Part shown: positions 1-9,423 of the stretch, one piece after another
Layout: each line of letters begins with the position of its first letter
Numbering within the stretch: the stretch's first letter is position 1
Source: Lachnospiraceae bacterium
Lineage (GTDB): Bacteria; Bacillota; Clostridia; Lachnospirales; Lachnospiraceae
Assembly (NCBI GenBank): GCA_015057955.1
Contig: SVDE01000014.1
Span: forward strand, 1-34,592
Length of the DNA: 34,592 nt
Direction of reading: 5' to 3'
Position numbers and translations under genes: made by a program
The notes under the pieces: generated by a model
Told to the model about the DNA's origin: nothing
Databases searched by the model: none
The model's input: only the letters and a program-made list of their open reading frames with translations

Positions 1-172
1 GTGTTATCAGACCTACAGTCGAAATCCCGGAATTGACCATGTTGGACAGAGGGAAGTCGATAAGTCTGTATCTTCCGCCGAACGGCAGGCTCGCAACCGG
101 ACGTTCCTCGGTAAGGACGCCGAATTCATCAATGTTGTAGTTTGTGGATATAAGACCCATTAAGCTTTTCAT
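1..172 (-). CDS. glgD: Glucose-1-phosphate adenylyltransferase regulatory-like subunit GlgD, N-terminal part (truncated by window edge)
   Basis: Reverse-strand translation from ATG at 172: [54 protein letters not shown]...; overlaps the glgC stop (ATGA). Confidence 0.85.
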   Translation of the reverse strand, partial: MKSLMGLISTNYNIDEFGVLTEERPVASLPFGGRYRLIDFPLSNMVNSGISTVGLIT

Positions 173-1335
173 TCTGAGGCACCTCCTTTTTTAGGGTAAA
201 CAGCACTGTCTCCGATGACAGCAATGTGGTTAGGTGCATCATCAAGCTGCATGCCGTCAAGGATGGTGTTTTCAAGAACAATGCTTTCCTCACCGAGGAT
301 CGCGCGCCTTACATGGGCATTTGCCTCAATGCGGGCACCCGGAAGTATTATGGAGTCCTCAACGGTTGCCCCGTCTCCGACATAAACATCGGAGGACAGG
401 ATTGAGTGGTTCACGCTGCCTAGTATGACACATCCGTTGCATACAAAGCTTGACCGTACAAGTCCTCTTCGACCGATGTACTGAGGAGCGGAAAGGTTGG
501 AGTTTGAATAGATCTTGAGTTTGCTGTCGAAAAGATCAAACTCAGGATCGTCAGCCATGAGCTCCATCTGGGTATTGTAGTAGCTGTCAATCGTTCCGAC
601 ATCTTTCCAGTAGCCGGAAAACGTATATGCATAAAGGGGATGCCCGTTTTTGAGCATCATCGGGATCACATCACCGCCGAAATCCTTTCCGCTGTTTGGA
701 TCGGCATGGTCTTTGGTAAGTACTTTCTTAAGGACAGAGTATGTGAAGATATAAATACCCATACTCGCAAGATTTGAATCAGGATTCTTTGGCTTCTCAG
801 AAAACTTCGTGATCTTCATGTCCTCGTCGGTGGTCATGATACCGAAGCGGCTGGCCTCCTCCCAGGGGACTTCAATGACAGATACCGTAAGATCCGCGTT
901 CTTCTCCTTGTGGAATGCAAGCATCTCACTGTAATCCATCTTGTAGAGCTGATCTCCTGAAAGAATGACAACATACTGAGGATCATATCTCTCAAGAAAG
1001 TCGAGGTTGCGGTATATGGCATCAGCGGTACCTTCGTACCATTTTCCGCCTGTCTCGGTATAGTAAGGGGGAAGAATATGGAGACCGCCGTCAGGATTGT
1101 CAAGGTCCCATGCACTTCCGTTGCCGAGATAGGAGTTCAGGATAAGCGGCTTATACTGAGTCAGGACTCCCACGGTGTCAATTCCGGAATTTGTGCAGTT
1201 TGATAGCGGGAAGTCAATGATACGGTATTTCCCGCCGAAAGCCACGGCGGGTTTGGCATTTCTTTTGGTCAATGCTAAGAGGCGGCTCCCCTGTCCGCCT
1301 GCGAGAAGCATCGCTACAAGCTCCTTCTTTCTCAT
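169..1335 (-). CDS. glgC: Glucose-1-phosphate adenylyltransferase
   Basis: 388 aa; [44 protein letters not shown] nucleotidyltransferase motif; [10 protein letters not shown]; left-handed beta-helix C-terminus; glycogen gene context. Confidence 0.96.
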   Translation of the reverse strand: MRKKELVAMLLAGGQGSRLLALTKRNAKPAVAFGGKYRIIDFPLSNCTNSGIDTVGVLTQYKPLILNSYLGNGSAWDLDNPDGGLHILPPYYTETGGKWYEGTADAIYRNLDFLERYDPQYVVILSGDQLYKMDYSEMLAFHKEKNADLTVSVIEVPWEEASRFGIMTTDEDMKITKFSEKPKNPDSNLASMGIYIFTYSVLKKVLTKDHADPNSGKDFGGDVIPMMLKNGHPLYAYTFSGYWKDVGTIDSYYNTQMELMADDPEFDLFDSKLKIYSNSNLSAPQYIGRRGLVRSSFVCNGCVILGSVNHSILSSDVYVGDGATVEDSIILPGARIEANAHVRRAILGEESIVLENTILDGMQLDDAPNHIAVIGDSAVYPKKGGASE

Positions 1336-1367
1336 TTCATCCTCCTTTTATTACGATGAATTTTTTT

Positions 1368-3785
1368 TCAGACTTTCCAGATCTCGTTTGCATATTCCCT
1401 GATCGTGCGGTCACTTGAGAATGTGCCTGCTTTCGCGATATTGATAAGGGACATGCGGTTCCATTTCTCAATGTCGCGGTAATCTGTAGTCATTCGTTTC
1501 CATGTATCGAGATAGTCTGCAAAATCCTTAAGGACGAAGTATTCGTCGTTGCGGTACAGCAGATCGCCGTATACATTGTTGAACTGACGGCGGCTTGTTC
1601 CTAAAGTGCCGTTAGTAAGGCTGTCGACAATGGCTTTGAGGCGGCCATCGCTCATGTATGCCGCATTTGCCGAATAGGACTTATCCTTCCACATCCTTTC
1701 AGTCTCTTCGGATCTGAGACCAAAGATATAGATATTGTCATCTCCTACAAGATCATGGATCTCCACGTTAGCGCCATCAAGGGTTCCGAGAGTAACGGCA
1801 CCGTTGAACATGAACTTCATGTTTCCGGTTCCGGAAGCTTCCTTACCGGCTGTTGATATCTGCTCGCTGATATCCGCAGCAGGGTAGACGATCTGGCCCA
1901 GCGAGACATTGTAGTTCTCAAGGAAGATGACTTTGAGCCTGTCATTTACAGCCGGATCAGCATTGATGGTGTCAGCAACAGTACAAATGAGGGAGATGAT
2001 CTCCTTTGCAAGTATGTACGATGCAGCCGCCTTGCCTGCAAATATGAACGTCGTCGGAGTTATGTCCGCAAGGGGATTTGATTTCAGTTCATTGTATAAG
2101 GCCATTACCTTGAAAATGTTAAGGTGCTGCCTCTTGTATGCGTGTATCCTCTTGACCTGTACATCGAATACGGAATCAGGATCGACTTTAATGTGGTTCG
2201 TACGGGCAATGTAATCCGCGAGCCTGACCTTGTTTTCCCGCTTGACTTCTGAAAGCCTGTGCAGAAATCCCGGATCATCCTTGTATTTCAGAAGGTCTTC
2301 AAGCCTGAAGGTATCAGTCATCCATTCGTTGCCTAGGGCCCTGTTAAGGAGAACGGTAAGAGGGCGGTTGGACTCGATCATGAACCTCCTGTGGCTGACG
2401 CCGTTGGTCTTGTTGTTGAATTTATCCGGAGTCAGCGTGTAGAAATCGTGGAGCGTATCTGCCTTAAGGATATCGCTGTGAAGCGCGGCAACGCCGTTCA
2501 CAGAATAGCTTCCTATGACGGAGAGGTTCGCCATGCGGACCTGGCCGTCCCAAAGAATGGCAGTGCTCTGGATCATCTGGCCGATGTCGGATCTTCCGGT
2601 GAGAGTCGCCTTATAGCGGCGGTCAATCTCTTCAATGATCTTGTAGATCCTCGGAAGAGTCCTGGAGAACATGTCTATGGACCACTTCTCAAGAGCTTCA
2701 GGAAGTACAGTATGATTTGTGTAGGAAACGGTCTTCCTTACTATTTCCCATGCCTCATCCCATTCGAGTTTTTCCTCGTCAATGAGAACCCTCATGAGTT
2801 CGGGAACGCACATGGCGGGATGGGTGTCATTTATATGGATCGCGATCCTGTCAGAGAACTTGTCCCAGGCATTGCTGCCGTATTCGAGTTTGTATTTGCG
2901 TACGATGTCGGTAATGCCGGCGCAGACAAAGAAATATTCCTGCTTAAGCCTCATCTCGCGGCCTTTTTCAATGCTGTCGTCAGGATAAAGGACATAAGAA
3001 AGGCTTTCGGCTTCGATCCTGTCTTTAGATGCGTTGGCATAATCGCCTCTGTTGAATGCGGCAAGGTCAAAAAACTCTTTATAAGGCTTGCTGCTCCAAA
3101 GGCGCAGTGTGTTTACGGTCCTTCCGCCGTAACCGACAATGGCTACATCATAAGGAATGGCAAGAACATATGTTCCGCCTGTGTGTTCGACACGGAGTTT
3201 GCCGTTTTCCATGTATTCGTTTACTGTTCCGCCGTATCTGACCTTTACAGATTCTTTAAGCTTTACGGCTTCCCATGCGTAGTAATCATTCAGCCATGAA
3301 TCAGCCAGCTCTATCTGGTTTCCTGATTCGATCTTTTGTTTAAAGAGACCATACCTGTAGCGGATACCGACACCGGTGGCGTTGATGCCGAGAAATGCGA
3401 GCGAGTCAAGGAAACATGCGGCAAGTCTTCCGAGACCGCCGTTTCCGAGGGCAGGATCATTCTCAACTTCGCTCAGAGTATCCAGGTCCATTCCGAGTTC
3501 TTCAAGATACCGGGATACTGTATCAAGTTCACCAAGATTGAGGAGATAGTTTTTAAGGAACCTTCCCACAAGAAATTCAAGGGAGAAATAGTAAACCTGT
3601 TTGTTCCTCAGCTGGGAGTATCTTTTTTCAGTTGCCCTGCGGATGGAGACCGCATGGTTCCATATGACTTTTGCCAAGGCGGTAAAACGTTCTTCGTCGT
3701 TGCAGACTGTAAGATTTTTGCCGAACAGTTCTTCGGCCTGTGCTTCAAATTGTTCCTGAAAATCTTTTTTGTTGTTAAATATCAT
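1368..3785 (-). CDS. glgP: Glycogen/maltodextrin phosphorylase
   Basis: 805 aa; NDTHPA, VKRIHAYKRQHLN, EASGTGNMKFMFNGAVTLGTLDGANVEI PLP-site motifs. Confidence 0.97.
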   Translation of the reverse strand: MIFNNKKDFQEQFEAQAEELFGKNLTVCNDEERFTALAKVIWNHAVSIRRATEKRYSQLRNKQVYYFSLEFLVGRFLKNYLLNLGELDTVSRYLEELGMDLDTLSEVENDPALGNGGLGRLAACFLDSLAFLGINATGVGIRYRYGLFKQKIESGNQIELADSWLNDYYAWEAVKLKESVKVRYGGTVNEYMENGKLRVEHTGGTYVLAIPYDVAIVGYGGRTVNTLRLWSSKPYKEFFDLAAFNRGDYANASKDRIEAESLSYVLYPDDSIEKGREMRLKQEYFFVCAGITDIVRKYKLEYGSNAWDKFSDRIAIHINDTHPAMCVPELMRVLIDEEKLEWDEAWEIVRKTVSYTNHTVLPEALEKWSIDMFSRTLPRIYKIIEEIDRRYKATLTGRSDIGQMIQSTAILWDGQVRMANLSVIGSYSVNGVAALHSDILKADTLHDFYTLTPDKFNNKTNGVSHRRFMIESNRPLTVLLNRALGNEWMTDTFRLEDLLKYKDDPGFLHRLSEVKRENKVRLADYIARTNHIKVDPDSVFDVQVKRIHAYKRQHLNIFKVMALYNELKSNPLADITPTTFIFAGKAAASYILAKEIISLICTVADTINADPAVNDRLKVIFLENYNVSLGQIVYPAADISEQISTAGKEASGTGNMKFMFNGAVTLGTLDGANVEIHDLVGDDNIYIFGLRSEETERMWKDKSYSANAAYMSDGRLKAIVDSLTNGTLGTSRRQFNNVYGDLLYRNDEYFVLKDFADYLDTWKRMTTDYRDIEKWNRMSLINIAKAGTFSSDRTIREYANEIWKV

Positions 3786-5803
3786 TTTTGTTCCTTTTTC
3801 TTATCAGTGGTTTTTTTCGCGGCCTTTTTCTTCGCAGGTACCTTTATCGCCGGATTCTTCATCTTTTCAGTCAGGGTGAAGATGATACCTGAAATGGGAG
3901 GCAAATGGAATACAAGAGTCTGATCCAGACCATGATTCTCATCGGTAGTAGTCTTGATCGGAGAATCATTGACTGCGCCGGATCCTCCGAACCGCTCCAT
4001 GTCGGTGGTCAGTACTTCTTTGTAGATACCGTATTCCGGAACTCCGATGCCGTAATCAGGGAAATCTATGGTCGACATGTTGAATACGCAGACGCATATG
4101 TCGCCTGTGACTGTATCAGTCCGGTAAAAGCTCAATACGCTCTGAGAACGGTTGTCCGCATCTATCCACCTGAAGCCTTCCCAGCTGAAATTATCCCTCC
4201 AGAGTGCCGGCGTTTTAAGGTAGAGCAGGTTCAGCATCCTGATGAAATCCAGATGCTTGCGGTGGCTGTCGAAGTCGAGCAGAAACCATTCCAGCGGCTC
4301 GTAAAAACGCCATTCAATGAACTGACCGAATTCATTGCCCATAAAACTGAGCTTCGAACCCGGATGGCAGATCTGGTACATGGCCAGGACTCTGAGACCT
4401 GCAAACTGGTCATTATAATAACCGGGCATGCGGCCTATGAGGCTGCATTTTCCGTGAACCACCTCGTCGTGAGAGAAGGGCAGTATGAAATTCTCGGAAA
4501 ATGCATACATCATGGAGAAGGTGAGCAGATTGTGATGATCTCCTCTCCACGGGAAATTAACTGAAAAATATCTGAGGGTGTCATTCATCCAGCCCATGTT
4601 CCACTTGTAGTTGAAACCAAGACCGCCGTCCGAAGGCGGATAGGTGACGAGAGGCCATGCCGTACTTTCTTCAGCCACTGTAAATACGCCCTTGAACTCT
4701 TTTCCGACCATGGTATTGAAATCCTGAAGGAATTTAACAGCCTCAAGGTTTTCTTCACCGCCGTTTTCATTGAATACTTTTTCAGCCGGGTTATTTACTC
4801 CGTAATTGAGATAGAGCATGCTTGACACTCCGTCAACCCTGATGCCGTCAAAATGATACATCGAAAGCCAGTAATGCGCATTGCTCAGCAGAAAGCTCTT
4901 TACCTCGGTGCGGCCGAGATCAAATATGTATGTGCCCCATTCCTTATGGTCTTTTTTCTCATAAAGCTTATGGCCGTTAAACCGTCCCAGTCCGTGGGCA
5001 TCACGGCAGAAATGTCCGGGCACCCAGTCCATGATGACACCGATGCCGGCTTCGTGACATTTGTTCACCAGATACATGAGTCCCTTGGGAGTACCGTATC
5101 TTGAAGTGGGAGCATAATAGCCGGTTACCTGATAACCCCAGCTGCCGTCAAAAGGATGCTCGGCAACAGGCAGCAGCTCTATATGGGTATATCCCATGCT
5201 GCGGACATAAGGGACAAGCTGGTTGGCGATATCCCTGTAATCCATGAATTTCTGGCCGCCTGCATTATCCTCACAGCCATCAGCGCTTTGAGCACTGAAA
5301 GTGCAGGGATGTTCTGCTTCTCCCGGAACACGTGTGTCAGGACCTCTCCAGGAACCGAGATGTACTTCATAAATGTTCATGGGGGACTTAAGCGTGTCAG
5401 ACACGGCTCTTTTTGCCATCCAGTCGCCATCGTTCCATTCGAACCCGTCAAGAAAGCTGATGACAGAAGCTGTCTCCGGCCTTAACTGTGCGGAAAAGGC
5501 ATACGGATCAGCTTTGACAAGTAATTCACCCTCATCAGTTGTAATGAAGAATTTATACAGGTCGCCTTCCTGTGCAGAGGGTACGGTTGTGCTCCAGACA
5601 CCGCTGCTCTCAAGAGGGCTTAAAAAGAATTCATCCTGCCGCCAGTCATTGAAAGAACCGGCAACTGTTACTGATCGGGCACCGGGAGCCCATACCGAAA
5701 AAACGATGCCGCCTTCTGCAGAAGGATGGGCACCCATATTTTCGTAAGCGCGCAGCAGAGTCCCCTGATTAAATAGATACAGATTATCTGATGACCAGCC
5801 CAT
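3782..5803 (-). CDS. glgB: 1,4-alpha-glucan branching enzyme with Lys/Ala-rich C-terminal tail
   Basis: 673 aa; CBM48 N-domain (VFSVWAPGARSVTVAGSFNDW), GH13 motifs DGIRVDGVSSMLY, TVAEEST, FSHDEVVHGK; overlaps glgP start. Confidence 0.96.
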   Translation of the reverse strand: MGWSSDNLYLFNQGTLLRAYENMGAHPSAEGGIVFSVWAPGARSVTVAGSFNDWRQDEFFLSPLESSGVWSTTVPSAQEGDLYKFFITTDEGELLVKADPYAFSAQLRPETASVISFLDGFEWNDGDWMAKRAVSDTLKSPMNIYEVHLGSWRGPDTRVPGEAEHPCTFSAQSADGCEDNAGGQKFMDYRDIANQLVPYVRSMGYTHIELLPVAEHPFDGSWGYQVTGYYAPTSRYGTPKGLMYLVNKCHEAGIGVIMDWVPGHFCRDAHGLGRFNGHKLYEKKDHKEWGTYIFDLGRTEVKSFLLSNAHYWLSMYHFDGIRVDGVSSMLYLNYGVNNPAEKVFNENGGEENLEAVKFLQDFNTMVGKEFKGVFTVAEESTAWPLVTYPPSDGGLGFNYKWNMGWMNDTLRYFSVNFPWRGDHHNLLTFSMMYAFSENFILPFSHDEVVHGKCSLIGRMPGYYNDQFAGLRVLAMYQICHPGSKLSFMGNEFGQFIEWRFYEPLEWFLLDFDSHRKHLDFIRMLNLLYLKTPALWRDNFSWEGFRWIDADNRSQSVLSFYRTDTVTGDICVCVFNMSTIDFPDYGIGVPEYGIYKEVLTTDMERFGGSGAVNDSPIKTTTDENHGLDQTLVFHLPPISGIIFTLTEKMKNPAIKVPAKKKAAKKTTDKKKEQK

Positions 5804-5830
5804 AATTGTACCTCTGTGATATTTTTTTTA

Positions 5831-5859
5831 ATTATAGAATAAAAGTGCTTACAGGTCAA
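5831..5859 (-). promoter_or_regulatory. SigA-type promoter for glgBPCD
   Basis: On the minus strand TTGACC-N17-TATAAT (plus strand ATTATA 5831-5836, GGTCAA 5854-5859), just upstream of glgB. Confidence 0.75.
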
Positions 5860-5927
5860 AGAAATGAACAGAAAAAATACATAAAAAAAGAAAACCTTAA
5901 AGACATGATCACAGATTTAACGTAAAA

Positions 5928-5956
5928 TTGACTAATGATAATACAGATAGTATAAT
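5928..5956 (+). promoter_or_regulatory. SigA-type promoter for the alpha-oxoamine synthase operon
   Basis: TTGACT (5928-5933) N17 TATAAT (5951-5956), divergent from the glgB promoter. Confidence 0.8.
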
Positions 5957-6015
5957 ATTTGGGACTTTTTTTATGCTGCGCATTTTTAGGGAAAATGCAG
6001 TTATGGGGAGATTTT

Positions 6016-7194
6016 ATGAAAGATTTTTTTGCAAAATGTTATGAACCTCAGTTACAGGATCAGTTAAGGGAGAAGAATATCTACCCTTATTTCAGGGCTC
6101 TTGAATCCAGGCAGGATGTTGAAGTTATCATGGAGGGGAAACGCCGCATCATGCTCGGATCAAATAACTACCTTGGATTGACGGTCCAGCCGGAAGTGAT
6201 CGAAGCCGGCATCAAGACCATGGAAAAACTCGGAACGGGTTGTTCGGGATCAAGGTTCCTCAACGGAACTCTCCAGCTTCACTACGAGCTCGAGGACGAG
6301 CTTGCAAGATTCCTCGGCAAAGAAGCGGTAATGACTTTCCCGACCGGTTTTTCATCAAACCTTGGTATCATATCAAGTCTGGTAACCAGGCATGATTATG
6401 TAATCCTTGACAGAGAAGATCATGCTTCGATATATGATGCCGCAAGGCTCTCATACGGCAAGATGCTCAGATACAGGCATGCCGACATGGCCGACCTTGA
6501 GGAACAGCTCAAACTTGTTCCGGAACAGTGCGGCGCGCTCATCGTAACCGACGGCGTGTTCTCAATGGGCGGCGACATAGCAAAGCTTCCTGAAATATGT
6601 GAGCTTGCTGAAAAATACGGCGCAAGAGTCATGGTTGATGACGCTCATGGCCTCGGCGTTCTCGGTGAAGGCGGAAGAGGAACCGCAAGCTATTTCCACC
6701 TTGAGGACAAAGTTGACATCTACATGGGAACATTCAGCAAGTCGCTTGCTTCACTTGGCGGCTACATGGCTGCTGACGCCCAGATCGTTGATTATGTACG
6801 CCATACATCACGTCCGTACATGTTTGCCGCATCCATACCGCCGGCACAGACAGCTGTCGCGCTTGCTGCGTTAAGATATCTGGAGGCTCATCCGGAGCTC
6901 CCCGAAAAACTCAGCAGCATTGCGGCGAGATTCAGGAAAAACCTCAAGGAAAGGGATGTGGCGATCATCGAAGCTCCCACACCCATTGTTCCGATCTATA
7001 CATATGAACCGGAGAATACACTCATTAAAAATACCCAGATCTACGAGGCCGGGGTATATACAAATCCGGTGCTTCCTCCCGCATGTGCTCCGGGTGAGTG
7101 CCTGCTGAGGACAAGCCTCATGGCTTCGCATACAGAAGCGCTTGTGGATGAGGCAGCTGACATTATTGCTGAGGTTATGCATAGAGAGCAGTGA
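6016..7194 (+). CDS. PLP-dependent alpha-oxoamine synthase, serine palmitoyltransferase-like
   Basis: ORF begins at 5959, but this lies against the -10 box; ATG at 6016 follows GGGGAG. Motifs GSNNYLGLT, GTGCSGSRFLNGTLQLHYELE, DREDHASIYDAARLS, DGVFSMGGDIAKLPE, VDDAHGLGVLG, GTFSKSLASLGGY (PLP lysine). Confidence 0.85.
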   Translation: MKDFFAKCYEPQLQDQLREKNIYPYFRALESRQDVEVIMEGKRRIMLGSNNYLGLTVQPEVIEAGIKTMEKLGTGCSGSRFLNGTLQLHYELEDELARFLGKEAVMTFPTGFSSNLGIISSLVTRHDYVILDREDHASIYDAARLSYGKMLRYRHADMADLEEQLKLVPEQCGALIVTDGVFSMGGDIAKLPEICELAEKYGARVMVDDAHGLGVLGEGGRGTASYFHLEDKVDIYMGTFSKSLASLGGYMAADAQIVDYVRHTSRPYMFAASIPPAQTAVALAALRYLEAHPELPEKLSSIAARFRKNLKERDVAIIEAPTPIVPIYTYEPENTLIKNTQIYEAGVYTNPVLPPACAPGECLLRTSLMASHTEALVDEAADIIAEVMHREQ

Positions 7195-8000
7195 TCAACA
7201 TGTCTGATACAAAGATCGCGATAGTTACCGGAGGTTCATCCGGAATAGGCAAAGCCGTTGCTTCCTGTCTGGCATCTGCCGGCTGCAGGGTTTATGAGTT
7301 CAGCCGCAGGGACAGGGAAAGCACTGAAGCCGTGATCCATGTCGGGACTGATGTTACAGATGAGATATCTGTAAACAGGTCGGTTTCGGAAGTGCTGGAA
7401 AAAGAGGGGCGGATAGACATCCTTGTAAACTGTGCCGGATTCGGCATTTCAGGAGCCGTGGAGTTTACGGAAAACGATGCTGCAAAAAAACAGCTGGATG
7501 TCAATTTCTTCGGGATCGTACGCTGCACGAAGGCAGTGCTGCCCCCCATGAGAAAAGCCGGGAAAGGCCGCATAGTGAACATCAGCTCTGTCGCCGGTCC
7601 CATAGCGATACCGTTCCAGGCTTTTTATTCAGCATCTAAGGCTGCGATAAACAGTTATACGCTTGCTCTTTCAAATGAAGTAAAAAGATACGGCATCACG
7701 GTATGCGCCATAATGCCCGGAGACATCGCCTCGGGCTTTACAGAAGCCAGGGAGAAGACCATAGCCGGTGATGATGAATACGGCGGCAGGATATCAAAGA
7801 GTGTCCGTGTCATGGAGCATGATGAACAGACAGGCATGTCTCCTGAAAAAGCGGGAGCATACATCGCAAAGATCGCACTGAAGAAGAACGTCAAGCCGCT
7901 TTATGCCATCGGGTTCGTATATAAACTGTTTACGGTACTCATCAGGATCCTGCCATGCAGGCTGTCCAATTGGATACTGGGTCTGATCTATGGAGGCTGA
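7191..8000 (+). CDS. Short-chain dehydrogenase/reductase with hydrophobic C-terminus
   Basis: VTGGSSGIGKAVA Rossmann motif, NCAGFG, ISSVAG, YSASKAA catalytic YxxxK; C-term LYAIGFVYKLFTVLIRILPCRLSNWILGLIYGG. GTG 7191 overlaps the upstream stop; ATG 7200 is an alternative start. Confidence 0.88.
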   Translation: MINMSDTKIAIVTGGSSGIGKAVASCLASAGCRVYEFSRRDRESTEAVIHVGTDVTDEISVNRSVSEVLEKEGRIDILVNCAGFGISGAVEFTENDAAKKQLDVNFFGIVRCTKAVLPPMRKAGKGRIVNISSVAGPIAIPFQAFYSASKAAINSYTLALSNEVKRYGITVCAIMPGDIASGFTEAREKTIAGDDEYGGRISKSVRVMEHDEQTGMSPEKAGAYIAKIALKKNVKPLYAIGFVYKLFTVLIRILPCRLSNWILGLIYGG

Positions 8001-8003
8001 CTC

Positions 8004-8417
8004 TTGATAAAAGCTGAGAAAGTCAAACTTATGGCACAGACGGTACTGTATGAGAAGGGCCAAAAAGGAGAGAACATAACTCTCAGATCGTACTGCGAAA
8101 AAGATGCAGGCAGGTTTAAAGCCTACAGCATCTTTGCAGGAGTGATCACGTATCTTCTGATCGCTTTCGTGGTATTCCTGATAGCAGGCGCAGATATTTC
8201 AGTCATGGAAGGAAAACCGTTCCTGATCGCTTTCGCTATCGCGGCAGCAGTTATTTCGGGGACCGTGTTCACCATACTCTATGCAGGGATATTGAGGAAA
8301 GTCGTCGCTTCCAGATACAGGAATGTCAGGAGCAGCATGGTGAGCTATGATCTGCGCAGGAGAAAGCTCAGACAGATGACGCAGGAAGGCAAAACAGAAA
8401 CCAGTCCCACAGAATGA
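8004..8417 (+). CDS. Uncharacterised small membrane protein (two predicted TM helices)
   Basis: 137 aa; TTG start 8004 preceded by GGAGG; hydrophobic segments AYSIFAGVITYLLIAFVVFLIAG and FLIAFAIAAAVISGTVFTILYAG. Confidence 0.7.
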   Translation: MIKAEKVKLMAQTVLYEKGQKGENITLRSYCEKDAGRFKAYSIFAGVITYLLIAFVVFLIAGADISVMEGKPFLIAFAIAAAVISGTVFTILYAGILRKVVASRYRNVRSSMVSYDLRRRKLRQMTQEGKTETSPTE

Positions 8418-9421
8418 AGATACTGCTTACGATAAGAAACAGAATAGAGACAGTTTTTAACCGGTTCCCAATGGCTCTGAGATTTGTTCTGCGGCTGCTG
8501 ATCAGTTTCTTTGTGCTTCTTGCGGTAAGAAACGGCCTGGGGTATAACGCCCTGCTCTCACATCTCTGGTTCGTGATCGCTTTTTCGGTGGTATGCGCAT
8601 TCATACCGGTCAGGGTGCTGCCTCTGGTATTAGGTGCATATACCGCGGTGCAGATAGTATCACTTTCGGTAGGGGTTGCAGTGACGGCATTTATCATCAT
8701 GGTGATCATTTACCTTATGTATCTGAGGCTCAATGCCAGATACGGATACGTGCTGCTGCTGATGATGCTGGCATGTGTGCTCAGGATACCTCTTGTCATA
8801 CCTCTGGTGCTTGCTGTATCCATGCCGATGAGTTCGATCGCTGTTGTGATAAGCGGATGCATCGTTTATTACATGCTCCACTACATAAGCATAAATTCAG
8901 CCGTGATCACAGGATATACCGAATCCGGAGAACTGGCCACTGCGTCAGTTTTCATAAACGGACTGCTGACATACAAGGAATTTGTTTATACATTGATACT
9001 GCTGGCCCTGGTATTTTTCATTGTATATTTTGTTAAGAAGATAAACATGAACAGGGCAAATGACATGGCGGTGGCTATCGGTGCCGGCGCGTATGTCATA
9101 ATGGCGCTTATAACACATGTCATACTTAGCTCACTCACATTCCAGAGGCTGAGGACGATCCTGATCGGAACAGCGGTTGCCCTCGTACTGGCATTGCTGG
9201 CTGAAAACATTATTATGCCTGTTGATTTCAGCAAGGCAGAACTTCTGGAATTTGACGATGAGGAATATCATTATTATGTAAGGGCTGTCCCGAAGGTTGC
9301 GCTTGACAGGGAAAATGTGCGCATCACCAGGATCAGCGGCAGGAAAAAAGCACCGGTGGCAAAAAAAACTGAACAGACATCTAGAAAAGACGCCGCACCG
9401 GCGGCTGAAGGGAGGAAGTAA
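8414..9421 (+). CDS. Uncharacterised polytopic membrane protein upstream of cdaA
   Basis: 335 aa; multiple hydrophobic helices, then a cytosolic-looking tail LLEFDDEEYHYYVRAVPKVALDRENVRITRI...; ATGA overlap with the previous ORF. Confidence 0.8.
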   Translation: MKILLTIRNRIETVFNRFPMALRFVLRLLISFFVLLAVRNGLGYNALLSHLWFVIAFSVVCAFIPVRVLPLVLGAYTAVQIVSLSVGVAVTAFIIMVIIYLMYLRLNARYGYVLLLMMLACVLRIPLVIPLVLAVSMPMSSIAVVISGCIVYYMLHYISINSAVITGYTESGELATASVFINGLLTYKEFVYTLILLALVFFIVYFVKKINMNRANDMAVAIGAGAYVIMALITHVILSSLTFQRLRTILIGTAVALVLALLAENIIMPVDFSKAELLEFDDEEYHYYVRAVPKVALDRENVRITRISGRKKAPVAKKTEQTSRKDAAPAAEGRK

Positions 9422-9423
9422 AC

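Noticed and set aside
2391-3299. 302-aa plus-strand ORF opposite glgP
   Set aside because: Lies wholly antisense to a clear glycogen phosphorylase; no recognisable domain or promoter/RBS; typical shadow ORF from codon bias.
3336-4564. 195-aa and 219-aa plus-strand ORFs opposite glgP/glgB
   Set aside because: Antisense shadow ORFs of well-conserved glycogen genes.
5959-6015. Upstream start of the AOS ORF
   Set aside because: Start would lie 3 nt after the -10 box; ATG 6016 has an RBS and gives the expected N-terminus.
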